From Phragmites australis (Eukaryota; Streptophyta; Magnoliopsida; Poales; Poaceae): 64,000 nucleotides of DNA. The notes under the pieces are model-generated. The model saw only the letters and a list, made by a program, of their open reading frames with translations, had not been told where the DNA came from and did not search any database. Numbering within the stretch: the stretch's first letter is position 1; every line of letters begins with the position of its first letter. This document shows positions 23,150 through 36,100 of this stretch, one piece after another. The translations under genes were made by a program, and so were the position numbers. The stretch covers positions 18,073,501-18,137,500 of the forward strand of contig NC_084928.1 of the NCBI RefSeq assembly GCF_958298935.1, in the 5' to 3' direction.

Positions 23150-24814
23150 GAAATGAGTGCCGCCATGCTTCTGTACAAGCGAGCAAACAAGCACCACTAA
23201 GAATAGACACTAAACAAAACTAACACATAAAATGAACACTGGAACAAACTACGATACAAAATCAGGAAGATTTGGGCGCAAGAACCGCCCAAATCAGAGC
23301 AACAAAGCGAAAACTACGGCCAGACAAAATTCTAAGCGACTAAAATCGACAAAAAACTATTTTCTAGAACTAAACCTAATTTTTAAAAGGCCTAAAATAT
23401 TTTTTTTATAATTTTGCAGAATCATTTTATAGCATAGATATGATTAAAACAATTTTATGAAATTTATTTGCATTTTTTTGGAGATAAACTAATTTTTATA
23501 TTCATAAAAATAAAATTTAAAGCACTTATCCTATCAAAGAATTCATTTCTAAACATTATTATAATTAATATATATTTTCTAAACCATTCTTCAAATTATA
23601 AATTTATTCTAACATTTTTGCAATAATTTTTAGACTAGAAAAACATTAAATAATCATTTACAGAATTAAAAGCAGAGCTAAAACATTTATCTAAACTATT
23701 TTCTATTTTTTGGAATTTTTCTACTAAAGAAAACCTATTTTCGGAATATTCGGATTATCGTGAATTATTTTCTAACAGGAAAATCGAATTACTGCGCAAT
23801 TGCTGTCGTCAGCTGCTGAGTCGGAGAGAGAGCGCTGACTGGACTAGCCACGTCGGACACGGACGCACACGTGGTTGTTGATTAGGCTAGGCTGGCTCGG
23901 CGCGAGATTCATTTAATTGGAGCCGTTGATCTCAGATCGGACGGCTGAGATCAACCAACGCGAGGGGCGCCTACCTCTTCTCCGGCGAGATGGCGACAAC
24001 AGCTCGGGGCGACAGAGGATGGTCGGAGACCGCGGAGATGGCACTGCGGTGGTCGGACGACGTCGATGAGCGACGGAAGAGGAAGCAGAGGTTGCGGCGA
24101 CTCCTTTTGACAGCTTGTCAGGCGTTGGGGAAGACTGGGAAGGCTTGGCGACGGCGGGGCTTCAACGGCGAGCTTTGGTGGCCTATGGAGCTGCGAGCGA
24201 TGGTTGGAGCTCGACGACGAATGATCGAGGACGTCGATGCACGAACGGAGAGCACCGGCGGAAGTTCAGACGGCGTCGGGAAGGCTCTGCGCGACTTGTC
24301 GACGGCAGCGGGGTCCAGAAAAAGGTTCGACGACGGTGCTAGGACTCGTGGTTTAAGGAAACTTGATGAGGATTGCGTAATTGGGCGCGGTGGAGGGCGA
24401 AGATGCTCGGCTGAGGGATCAATTGAGGTTTTATAGAGAGGAGATGGAGAATTGAATCGATCGGCGGAATTGAAACAGGCAGGCGGGAATTGGCTCGGTT
24501 TCCTTGATTTCATCCACTTTCCATCACAAAATTGAACTAGCGTGATTGCCTTCCTCAATGCAGCGTCGGTTTCCAAACAATCGTGGCTTCCTTTCATTAC
24601 TTTCGCACGGGATCGAAGGAACATAGACGGGTGGGCAGCTAAGGAGGAGGAAATGGCGGGGAAGAGGAAGTAGCTGATAACTGGGTCCCACACAACAGAG
24701 AGACACAGAGAGAGGGAGAGATTAAGGAGGAGAGGAGAAGATCGGGCGTGAGAACTGGTTTCGTCTTCCTTCTACTGCCGCCGTCGGTCTCTCTGCTTCA
24801 TCGACTACTGGCTC
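23150..24814. other. Unassigned sequence: AT-rich then GC-rich block with a 148-codon frame
   Basis: 23200-23780 is AT-rich with many TTTTCTA words. 23800-24450 is GC-rich and includes an open + strand frame at 23990-24436 starting at an ATG (MATTARGDRGW...), Arg/Gly-rich with no recognised domain. The overall pattern of an AT-rich half followed by a GC-rich, ORF-like half resembles long LTRs of grass gypsy elements, but I found neither TG/CA ends nor a partner copy. I do not call the 148-codon frame a gene. Confidence 0.3.
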
Positions 24815-25972
24815 CTTCCAGCAGTGGCATCATTATCTTGATCATATTTGTGGGTTGCATCTATCTTCATTAGTTTGTTGTGGTTTTTTAGGGTTTGTTT
24901 CAGGAGATGCGTCTTTAGGTTGTCAGGGTTATAAGCTTGGTAAATAGATTCAGCTTCCTTATCCTCGTAGTGAGTCTGTCTGAATGTTTTTTTTATATTG
25001 TTCACTCAGATGTTTAGGGTTTGTCTCTTTTTGCTTCAAAAGGGGTTATAGTTATTATATTATCTTTATAGATGATTTCACTCGTCACACTTGGATTTAT
25101 TTTATGTCTTCTCATAGCGAGGTGTTATCTATATATAAGCGCTTTGCCACTATGATTCGTACTCAGTTTGACACTCCAATTCGTATTTTTCATGCTGATT
25201 TTGCTAGCGAATTTTTTTGTTAGCATCTTTGTTTCTTTCTTGTTGAATAGCGTTGTCTTAGTTCTCCTGTCTTGGAGCTCATGCTCAGAATGGCATTGCT
25301 GAGCGCAAGCATCATTATCTTCTTTCCACGCTCCAACTCTTCTTTCCACGCTCCAACTCTTTACAACTTTATGCTTTATTCTAATGTTACTTGGGCTAGT
25401 GATCTTTCTGATCGTCGGTCTATTTCTGCTTACTGTGTTTTCCTTGGTGGTTCTCTCATTGCTTGTAAGACTAAAAAGCAAACCACAGTTTCTCTTCTAG
25501 TGCAGAGGCTGAGTTGCGAGTCATGGCGTTGTTGATAGCGGAGCTCAGTTGGTTAAGGTGGTTACTTGAGGATTTTGTTGTTTCTTCTCCTACACCTACT
25601 GCTCTTTACTCAGATAGTACATGTACTATTACTATTGCTCGGGATCCAGTGAAGCATGAGCTCACCAAGCATATTGGTGTTGATGCTTCTTACACACGGA
25701 CACAAATACATAATGAGGTGATTTCTCTTTAGTATGTTCATTTCGAGTTTCAGTTGGTTGATTTCTTCACGAAAGCACCGAGTACAGGTTAGCACATGTT
25801 ATATCTCTTCAAACTCAGTGTGGTTGATCTCCCATGAGTTTAAGGGGGGAGGGGGTTGTTAGATAGATATAATATTGCTCCGTGTAATATTCTTAGAGTA
25901 TAAGAGGTTCTTTGCATATTGTCATATGTCTATGTATATGCCTACAGGAAATACAAATTGCTATTCCTAACA
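24815..25972 (+). mobile_element. Truncated and internally deleted Ty1/copia element (short-LTR, Ale-like)
   Basis: From left to right: a GAG-pre-integrase start (WHHYLDH at about 24826, usually HRRLGH), the integrase core start (YYIIFIDDFTRHTWIYF, about 25050), an HAQNGIAERKH-like block split by a frameshift (about 25280), then a jump to RNase H (25390-25840). RNase H includes ASDLSDRRSISAYCVFLGGS and SDSTCTITIARDPVKHELTK. Reverse transcriptase is missing. A polypurine tract AAGGGGGGAGGGGG precedes the 3' LTR. No 5' LTR, primer site or Gag was found. Many stops show long decay. The 116-base LTR suggests the Ale lineage. Confidence 0.8.
25857..25972 (+). repeat. 3' LTR of the truncated copia element (116 bp)
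   Basis: Starts TGTTAGATAG right after the polypurine tract and ends CTATTCCTAACA, with the short inverted ends TGTTAG/CTAACA. No second copy occurs in the window. Confidence 0.7.
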
Positions 25973-27124
25973 CTTAATAAATAACAAGCCACATTTTGTT
26001 TTACTACACTAATAGTCCCAAGTGCAGCTCGTCTAATTCTCCAAAATACGACGGTATAGATCTGCAGGGAGCTGAGTGAATTAGTGAAAAAAGGAAAATA
26101 AATGTATTCAATGCACCAAACAATATAAAAATATGGGAGAGATCGAATTAAAGAAACTTTTGTTCCCATTGAAAGAGTTACATAGAAGTTGTGAGGTGCA
26201 GTGAAGTCCGATTGCAAGAGAGGAAACATAGTCAGCGAAGAGGGCATGGTGCCCTAGTTCTTTCTAGGTAGAATAAAACTAATGTCCTATTTATAAATGA
26301 TTGCCCATCTAATTTGGGGTGAGATATAGAAATGTCTTAAAACTGGTATTTGTAATTACACAATTTGCACATCAATTTCGATTTGGATAATCTGGTTTGC
26401 AGGTCTGGGTTCAAATTGGTTTGTCTTCTAAAGTTGAATGCGCCAATGTGAACATAATAAAACAAAGGGATTGATATGCAAAGTGAATTGTATTATATTT
26501 ATGGCTGGACATTTATATGGTACACATAATTTGTAATTAGTTAACACTTAACCAGATGTTGAGCATTATATGCTGTCATTAATAGCAATAATTGTGACTG
26601 TCTATATAGTTTCATGAATTTTCACTACATTTACATCACTATCCTGTAGCTCTGACAAACATGATATTGCAAATAGGACATGTAGTTTGTAACCTATGAT
26701 AAAATAGGATCTTCAGTTAATATTTGCATCTTCATGAAGTTTGAGGGAGGGACCATTGGACTAAATAATCTAAGATGACTTCTAACAGGCAATTTTGAGG
26801 TTTTGTTAGTCATTCTAATATCTATGCCCTAGTTTGACTTGTCAATGTGGGACGGTTGGGGTTGCCTTGCCCAGGTTGATAATCACATATGATAAAATAC
26901 GCTAATCCATCGTGTGCTGGAATGAACTGTGTGTATATGTGAACCATGTTGATAGCATTTCTTTGTATGCTGCTGTAACTGTATTCATTAGCGGAAATGC
27001 TACAGTAAATTTTTGACTACATACCTCTCATGCATGCCTTACAAACATAGATCAGCTGCTGTCATCTATTTTTCATCCTGTGGATTTTGTTGCTGTATTA
27101 AATCATGCAACTGACTTTTACTAG
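25973..27124. other. Upstream intron or flank of the SUMO protease gene, no exon recognised
   Basis: AT-rich sequence between the copia remnant and the first recognised protease exon. No splice-flanked segment with family resemblance was found. Earlier exons coding for the N-terminal half must lie here, further upstream, or outside the window. Confidence 0.35.
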
Positions 27125-27173
27125 GAAAGCAGCTACTCCAGTTAACTTTTCAATGCGATTGAGATCAAGAAAG
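27125..27173 (+). CDS. SUMO protease exon a (tentative)
   Basis: Flanked by CTAG and GTTAGT. It encodes KAATPVNFSMRLRSRK and ends in phase 0, which matches the next exon's start. The basic RLRSRK just ahead of EEVVLLD is plausible for the region N-terminal to the protease domain. It is the least certain exon. Confidence 0.55.
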
Positions 27174-30100
27174 GTTAGTATGGATTTTCAACATTTCTTG
27201 CCATCATTTTTTTCAAGTACTAGAGTAGCTGTTTTTGGCCAGCAGACTGCTATCTTTATGTTGCATTTACGTCGAATATTTAGATTCAAGTACTAGAATT
27301 GGCAGATCCCCAAGTGCTTCAGTTTTTGGCAGTGGATAAGGCAATTGGTTTTTTGTTTGTGCTTGCCTCTCATGCTAGTTGATAATGTGGAAATGATCAC
27401 TAGAATTTCAAATTGTGGGGAACGAAATACTGATTTGTAGATGGTCATGTCACCTTTCCGCTCATGGTCCTGTAACCTTCAACTTTAGGGCCCTTAGTGA
27501 CTCTTTATATCTGAAATGTCGATGTACCTTTGCACAAAGCCACAAAATTTAATACACATAGTGGTGAGAGCAACTTTATTATTACCGAGATTGACGGCGT
27601 AGGTGTTGAGTATACATTTCATATTACCCTTTTGTCCAAACTAAATTTCGGCAGCCATCTCCACCATATAGTTCTAGTGAAAAATCGTAAACACCGGTCT
27701 ACTAGATCTATGCGAAGCAAAGTCAACTCACTTATCTCCCCAAACAAATGAAAATCATAAAAAAAATATGGAACTATATCGGCTTGGAAATCATTTCAAC
27801 AATGTTTTAGAAGTAATACACCGTACAGTCATATACTAAAGCATTTATGCAGCCATCTCAAAGAAAGAGGCATTCGAGCCACAAGTGGAAAGTGGAGCAG
27901 GGTAGAGAGGGATACCACTGCTTCAGTGGCTACCTGAGAAGCTACTGTCATGTACAGCTGGCAAAGATGCTACTTAGGATGCTAATGTCTTGTCAATAGG
28001 ACTAAACAAAGGCTGCATGCCAAACCCTCTTTTTATTTATACCATGCTATTAACATTTTGATATAATAAACCATTAGTCTAAGATGTATCTCGGAGACCA
28101 TACTCAATCAAAAGACAACATTCTTTTTGGATTAGGAGTCTGGGAGTAGTATTTTTGGATGAGTAGTAGCTGGATAGTTTCGAATCACATCGGCAGGATT
28201 TTTGGGAGTATCAGGAGAGAAAATATTTTCTTGAAAGTTTTCAATACTTGCCGTGGTTAAGATGGTTTTCAGTTTGAAGATGCTTTACTTCTACCCTTTT
28301 TTTAGTTATTTCCTGATTGTTCGTAAAATTAATCCTGCACGATATGTAGTAGAGATCTTCTCATGTGAACTTCCAGACACTTTTAGCTAAGCAACTTTTT
28401 TCTTGCACTCATTATTACTATTCGTTACTCTTCTCACAAGTTTGATCTGTTGTTTGTAATTCAGGAAGAGGTTGTTCTTCTGGATGGAGACACCACCACC
28501 ACGCCCCATCCAGAATCTGCTGAAGAAACATCCAATAACTGGTAAATGTTTGGATATGACTAGTCATTTTGTTTGTGTCGGAATTCCCATAAGTGTAAAT
28601 CATCATACTTCACCTGCTGTGAACTATCTGTCACAAATGCGTACTTACGTGGCTGGTTGGGGTCCTGGTGTATGCAACAATGCATAGTTTGCATTAGTAT
28701 TTTCTGTAAGCTATTGACTTCTGTTGACTAATTCTGGTACACTGCACCATTTTTCTTAGGGATGCAGAGAAGCTATACTATCCTTCGAGGTTTGCATTTA
28801 AACTAATAGAATTCTTTGTCCTTACTTGTTTTGATAAACAGTTCATGGCTATTTTATTTCTTACTTATCCACAGGGAACACCCTAATTCTGTTGAGATTT
28901 CTTATGATGACATAAGATGTCTCCACCCTGAATCATTGCTGTCATCACCTATAATGAACTTCTACATTATGTAAGTACTGTTCTCTGTTGCCTAAAAAAG
29001 TATTGTTCTTCTTACATGTTGTCAAGAAGCAATAATGGTAGTAGTAACAAACTCAGTTGCTCATATTGAAGTTAAAAATATATTCATGAATTAATACACT
29101 TAGGACTGGATTTAGTTCACCTTTGGAATTTTTTTTAAAATATAATCTTTATTAACTCTCAGAGTCAAATCAAGATGATACAACGTATAAGAGTTCACCC
29201 TCGGCTTCTGTATAAGAATGCACATAGCCAAACAAAAGGAAGAAAGAAAACAAGAACAATGCTAAAACAAGTTGATACCATTTATTCTTTGGGTATTGTA
29301 TTTTATTGAGCTACATGCACCAACTAGTTTACTCAAAAGCCTAAGCTAATGCTGATGTAGGAAGGTGAGTAATTCACTTATATTTTAATACTCCTTCACA
29401 TGTGGAGGCTTCCTTAGACCTCAGATGTGGAAATAGGAGTCGAATGCAATTTTTTATTTAATTGCGCCCACCAAGACTCGAACTCGAGACCTTTAGCCCT
29501 GATACCATATTGAGCTGCATGCACCAATCAGTTCATCCAAACACCTAAGCTTATGTAAAAAGATGGATAATTCACTTATATTTCAACACATTTTATTAGG
29601 TTGCTTACTAGCTCATATGCAAAAACGTGGAGCCAATCCTAAACAGTGGTTTCGTTTTGATTACATTGAAGACCTGGGAGTTTTGGAACTTCTTATACAA
29701 CATTTTGTGATGATTAGTTTCGCTAGATATTTTGTGCTAGCATATGATGTCAAGAATTTCATAGTGAGGCCTTAAAAGACTAGCTTATGTTTTTAAATGA
29801 GTTGTGGCATAGATGATAGTTAAATAACCATCCGGAAATGGTACCCAGCTAAAGTCAGCAGCTCATTTTGCAAGTTTATTTTTGACATGGGAAATCACAT
29901 CTGTTTTTCACGTCCTAAATGATCTACTCAACAGAAGGATGGTATCAAATACTAGATGACTGAAGACATGGTGAGTTTACTGTGGTTCTAAACATGATTA
30001 TCATCTGTCATGGTTCGCATGATCCTTACCACATATCTGAAGCAGAGTGACATATTGATGGGTAGAACTTAATAAAGCTTTGTTTTTCACATATTTGGTA

Positions 30101-33100
30101 ACACAAAATAAAAAGTTACTTGGAGTTTTAGAAGAAATTTAGCGGTCAGTTCAATCATGAATGTCTATTATATATTCTTACCATTGAATATCACAAACTT
30201 TGAAGCAAATCTAATTGTTCATGAGCTAGCCCATGACATACACTTAATACTTACACATCTTGATTCTTCCAATAAAATATACTTGACAGTATGTGTCATA
30301 CAAGGGTTGTCATGTGTAATGGTAGTTGTTTATTGGAGGGAGAAGAGGAGGATGGTAACTATGGAGGTCGCCAACGGCTATGGTGGATGGCGGTGTGGGT
30401 TTGGACGCAAGGAGGCAGCAGCGTGAGAGAGAGAAGGCAAGGATCAGTCAAGCGCCAGACGCGACAGCAAGAAGAAGGGTTTTCCTTCTAATCCTTACTT
30501 ATTTTTTTATTGATGGTTTGCCTCTCTTTATATAGAAAGAGGCTAACTTAATCCCTAAGTAATCTATTACAATTTGGAAAGTAATGTAAAACCCTAATCA
30601 CTTAATGGCTAAGAAACGGAATGGACCCGGCCGATGCTACAGTACACGTGATACTGTTCACTCCCGTGAATAGTACCAGCGAGCGGGCTTTTGTACCGGT
30701 TGGTCCTAATGGGCCATGGATTGAGCCATGACCCATGACATCCCTCCTTTCATCACTTGCAACTTATCCTCGAGCTGCTAATTGGGTAGAGCTCTGCATG
30801 CTGCAAGGTAGGGGTCATGGTTGAAGTCCTAAGAAGCTTCATATTGAAGAACGAGTTCTGCTCCCATGCGGCTTTTTAGTGTGACAAGGCAGTGCTGGAG
30901 ATGGTTGATGTAGAACTGTTCGTCTTGTGTTGATGATGATGACGGTGGCCTCGAGTCGAAGGAGTCTGTATATCATTGTTGTGCCATTGATGTTGACGAA
31001 GAAGAGATACTCGACGATGAGCTCAGAGAAGCCATAGATTATGGTGATGATGTCCTTGGAGGTGTCATAGAATCCCTTGAAGATGATGATTGCAGTGTAG
31101 TACTCCCTTGTATCCACATGCATCCTTGTCATGCCCATTGGAAGATTTGATCCTCTTGGTTCCCATGGGAACGAGGCAAGCAAGTAGGCGATGAGGACCA
31201 TCCCAAGAGCGGTGAAGGTCCGTCTTCGAAGCATGTTGTGTGACGATGTGGATGGCCTTATTGGAGACAGTGTGGACAGCAAAGGCAGACGTACGTTCCT
31301 CCTAAACACTGATGACTGTTGGATGCAATGAAGGTCGAGCAACCGTTGTCGGTGTAGAACGCCCTAAGATGAAGTTGTTGACAACCAGATGGGCGCGGTC
31401 ATTGATCTTGGTCGATTGCAATAGAAGAGGACAGTTGATTGACCCAACACGAAGGACATGTGTTGTCCAGGCTGTCGAAAAAGCACGCCTGGGGGACATC
31501 TGGTGCTGGTGGGGTGATTCGTGGTCGCTTCACCATTGATGAAGTAGAAGCAGCGGTGTCGTGGAACATGGAGACAACTGCGACCTTGGAGCCTTCTCTC
31601 GCCATTGAAGGCAAGCTAGTCGGGGAGGGGTACCGCACGTAGCGGTTGTAGAATGATGTGAATGGCGACGTATGGAATGGTGAATTTGAGGGCTTAGAGG
31701 ACTCGTTGTTGAAGATGGTCGACGAGCAGTGGCAGATGGTCGCTATCGAAGAGATGTAGGGGGTGGCCCGAGAATTGACTTGGCCACTTGGGGTGAAGGA
31801 GGCCGGTCTGTGCCACCGGGTACGGAAGCCGTTGGATCAGTGTCGCTATAGGGTCGTTTGGTGCCAAGCTCGAAGGTTTCCCACTGAAGGACTTACAGAT
31901 TGGCTGTGGTTCAGTGGCATCAAACGCCTTGGGGCCTCTTGCCCTGAGCGTGAACTCCTGTCTCCAGGTCTCCTCATAAATATGAGAAGAGGGCCGTTGT
32001 TTGTAACCATGACGACATAGCGACAGGTTCGCAGGGGGCAGTGAGTCTGCGGGAACCCCAAGAAGCGGCCAGTGTTGCTAGTTACGGAGGAGCGCCCGTA
32101 ATCATGTCCCGGGGATGTAGGCAACTTGGCCGAACCTCGTTAAAAAATATCGTGTCTTGGGTGTTGATCTTGTGCTTGGCTTGATGACCCTGATGATGCT
32201 TCCGCTAAATTCCTAACAAATATCATGGGTATTGCTCATGCCACACGTAGTAGAATCCACATGGAACTGCCCACCTTGCGCTGAGGTGGAAGAAGAGGCC
32301 GGAAGAAGCATCCCAGAAGGCGACGTGGTGGCGGGCCTGGCGAAGTCGTGGAGGATAGCGTCGATGCTAGTGGAGGAGTCATCGTCAGGCACACCTAGGG
32401 AGACATGGGCAGCACTGCCTGATGTCGAGATAGGGTGGAAGACCGGCGTAGAGGGAACACCGATGTTCGACATGTAGGCGATGTTGCGGGAGTGTTCATC
32501 TGCCGATGGTCATCGAGAAGTGTTGGTCATGACCTCTGATGAAGCTATTATTGACGGGACGATGGCATCTGGCAGGATGACAGTTGTCTACGGTGAAGTA
32601 GCTGAAGATGCGTCGATGATCGACAGTGTGATGGCAGGCAGCGGAATGAAGAAAGCATCCATCGAAGCAGTGCAGTTACCATGCTGTAGATCATCTTTGT
32701 TGATATAGGCATCTGAGGCTGACGGTCGGCACGGTAAGGGGGAAGAAAGCTTAGACACCTTCTTTGGACCCCAAGGGCTATTGAGGGTGACGAATAAATC
32801 AGCAAACCATTTTCGGTGTTTTTGGCGGTATTCCTCAAGTTGCTGACACATATCAGCCCATGATGGCGCAATATCGAAGACAAGTGGAGCATGAAGATTG
32901 AAGGAAATCGGAGCGTTATGGTATTATTGTTCATGGAAGGAACAATGGTGCAGCTATTGTTTAGTGATGAACAGTATCATAAGTACTGTTCATGCGAGGA
33001 ACAGCTATGTAGTTGTTGTTGAGGTCGATGTAGCTTCGCGATCGCATCTGCACATGTAGATCTTGAGTTGACTGCATGATCGATCCCTCCGATGAAATCT

Positions 33101-36100
33101 AAGATGTCGGAGTGGGATTTGATACCAGATGTAATGGTGGTTGTTTATTGAAGAGAGGAGAGGAGGGGGATGGCAACCATGGAGGTCACCGGTGGTGTGG
33201 GTTTGGGTGCAAGGAGGCAGTGGCGTGAGAGAGAGAAAGCGAGGGTTGGCTAGGCGTCTAGACGACAACAAAAAGTGTTTTCCTTCTAATTCTTACTTAC
33301 CTCTTTATTGATAGTTTGCCTCTCTTTATAGAGAGAGAGGCTAACTTGGTCCCTAAGAAATCTATTACAGTCTGGAAAGTAATGGATAACATTAATCTAC
33401 TTAATGGTTAAAAAACGGTGTGAACTTGGCCGACGCTACAGCAAATACTGTACTGTTGACTCCCATCAACAGTACCCACGACCGGGCTTTTGAGCCGGCC
33501 GGTCCTAATGGGCCATGGATTGGGCCATGACCTATGACATCATGTGACTTTTTTACTTTCCAAAATGGTCTAATGTAAACTTATTGATTTATTGAGCTTT
33601 CTTTCCTTGATGGTGGTAGTAATGTGAATGTTTTCAGTTATGACATATGGCAGTAATTATTTGTTGGCGATTTTGAGACTCCGGGGAATTACATTTCCAT
33701 GCTCTGATATATGCATTGAAGTTTGTAAATTACCTTTTTCTGACCTGTTTCATAACAGTCATACTAGACTTTCTTGTAGGTATCTACAGGAACCAATGTC
33801 ACCAATTATTAGACCAAGAGGCAAGTATCACATTTTCAACACATACTTCTTTAGCAAACTAGAAGCCCTGACATCAAAGGTAACTTTCTGTATTAAACTC
33901 TTTACTTCATGTTTTCTTTACTTGCTTGTCAAAATTCAAAAATATATATTGTTATTCTTGTACTTGATATGTTGTATTCTTGTACATATTTCATATTATA
34001 TGATATGAACACCTGCAAAGATGAATATGCAAGATGTTTCTCAAGGAAAAATGCAATGCAATCCAGGAATAAGCAAATCATGTCTGGTGTTCAAACCTAT
34101 GTATTTTTCTACTCCCTCCAGTCCCAAAAAATTGACTGGAAATCAACACGGTCTCCACAACACAACTTTGACCACTATTTTCTATTGTCTTGTATTTATT
34201 GAACTCAGTAAAATTACAACATTATGAAATATATATCAAGACAAATCTGCATATATCATTTTCACATGCCCACCTTTTAAATATTCAGAGAAGTATATAG
34301 CCAAAATTTAAAGCGCTTAACAGCACACAACCCAAAACGTCATTTTCTTGTGAATGGAGGGAGCATATTTTTCATTGACCAATTCTAGCAATTATTGGCT
34401 ACATGTTGCCTAAATAGATTAAGTTTAATTTCCACTCCAACATAGTGGTCAAGTTCCAGCTACCAAGGGATTTAACTAGTACCCAGAAAATAATTCATAT
34501 TTGTATATATTCCAACTTTCTTGTGAAAGAATGCATGCTCAGACCACGCATGTGTCATTGCAGTTCCATGGACCCAATTCGGGATTGTGAGGTGGCTGAG
34601 ATTCACCATTGTGAAGTACATGCAGAATAAAGAAACCTTTTTTGAAAGATTACAAGATACACACACATAGACACCACTACGCACTCACACACACTCAAGT
34701 GCACCTCCTGGCACTCACACAGAATTGTGGAGGCCAAGAATAAATCCGCGACCTCATGGAGCACAGGATACGCTTTCCTTTTGAGGAGTACTCGTGTGTG
34801 CACAAAGGTGTAGACCAGGATTTTGAACCCCGGTGAGCAGAGTCATACCACAACTTCCATCACTCCGACAAAAGGTGGTTCCCCATAATAGAGAAACCTG
34901 CAGTGGATGAGTAGACAATTTGGAGCTCGCAGGGTCCATAGAACACTCTGTTACATAAGACTGTTGATTGACTGGCAAGGGATTGGAATAGTGTACTGGT
35001 GCAGAGATAAGCGGTGCAATGGCATGGGTAGCAACATGTAGGAGCCAGTACCAGAAAAAAACTCGCATATCTCTGTTTTTGGGGAGCCGGTGCATACTTA
35101 AAATTGTGGTATGGGAAATAATGGGAGTGTTCAGGCCACACCATGTAATTTTTTCGTGTGATGTACTGGAAACAATATATGTTTTTATAGTTCTCATAGA
35201 AAATCAAAATTTGATACCTGCTGTATCTGCATGTTTTGTGTCATATATTACTATGTGTTAATTATTTATTTGGCTTCTTTTTGTTTCTTAATCTGAAGGA
35301 GGACAAAACCACTTATTTTTTGAAGTTGAGAAGATGGTGGAGGGGTGTAGATATATTTCATAAGGCATATATATTGTTGCCTCTGCATGCAGAGTAAGTA
35401 ATTTTGTTTTATATTGTTGAGATATGTTTTGTTTGATGCAGTTGAGATCAACATTTCTTCCACTAGGTGTTCTGATTATAGTTAAAAAAACGGAACAGAC
35501 TGGTGGTTTAGCCGGAAAAAACTGGAGTACCGGGCATGGCGTGGTTTGACACAAGGACCGCTCCTGTATGTGAACCGCCTTGAACTGGACAAACCAACCT
35601 GTTTTCCAGTAAATCGGCATCAAACCGGGGGCAGTTGGACCACTGCACCTGGGAGCCACATGAAAAAATAATGTGAGCCCATGGCGATTCGATCCCTAGA
35701 TGTCCAACTGGGAACAAAATGATCCCACCACAACAGTAACCAACTGGGCAGGGCTTCTTTGTTATTATCAATTGGGAGATCACATCTATTTAAACCTAAT
35801 TTCTCTATATAGTACTTAAAATTATTACTTTATTACTTTTTTTTTATGAACCGGGAGTTGGATGATGAACCAGTAAACTGAGATGCCCACTGGGTCGGTC
35901 ATGTTACCTTGACTGGATAAGTGTATTGAAGGTGATCATCCATCCATTAGTCCTGACTTCAATATATACAATATATAGATACTTCATGGACCACTTCAAT
36001 ATATAATAATATATATATATACACACGGCAAGTTTATTCTACGTCTAGGTGCATAACATACTTGCGCTGCGCCGCTGTGGTTGACCAAGCTAGCATCTTC

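Larger units (their letters stand above)
30315..33539 (-). mobile_element. Non-autonomous LTR retrotransposon F, 3.2 kb, no recognisable gag or pol
   Basis: LTRs 30315-30740 and 33130-33539 both begin TGTAATGGT and end TATGACA/CATGACA, and TCATG is duplicated at 30310-30314 and 33540-33544. On the - strand the interior opens with TGGTATCAAATCCCACTCC (33127-33109), an initiator tRNA-Met-like primer site. It closes with the purine tract GAAAGGAGGGA next to the 3' LTR. Interior frames on both strands are short (up to 167 codons) and match no retroelement protein I know. It therefore depends on other elements for enzymes, and the interior could include captured DNA. It lies antisense inside the SUMO protease intron d-e. 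Confidence 0.85.

Noticed and set aside
30839..31342. 167-codon frame in element F as a gene
   Set aside because: No retroelement or host domain recognised, and neighbouring frames on both strands are equally long. Left as interior of a non-autonomous element.
35470..35880. Possible MITE in the SUMO protease intron
   Set aside because: AACCGG/CCAACTGG words recur but no terminal inverted repeats or target duplication could be fixed.
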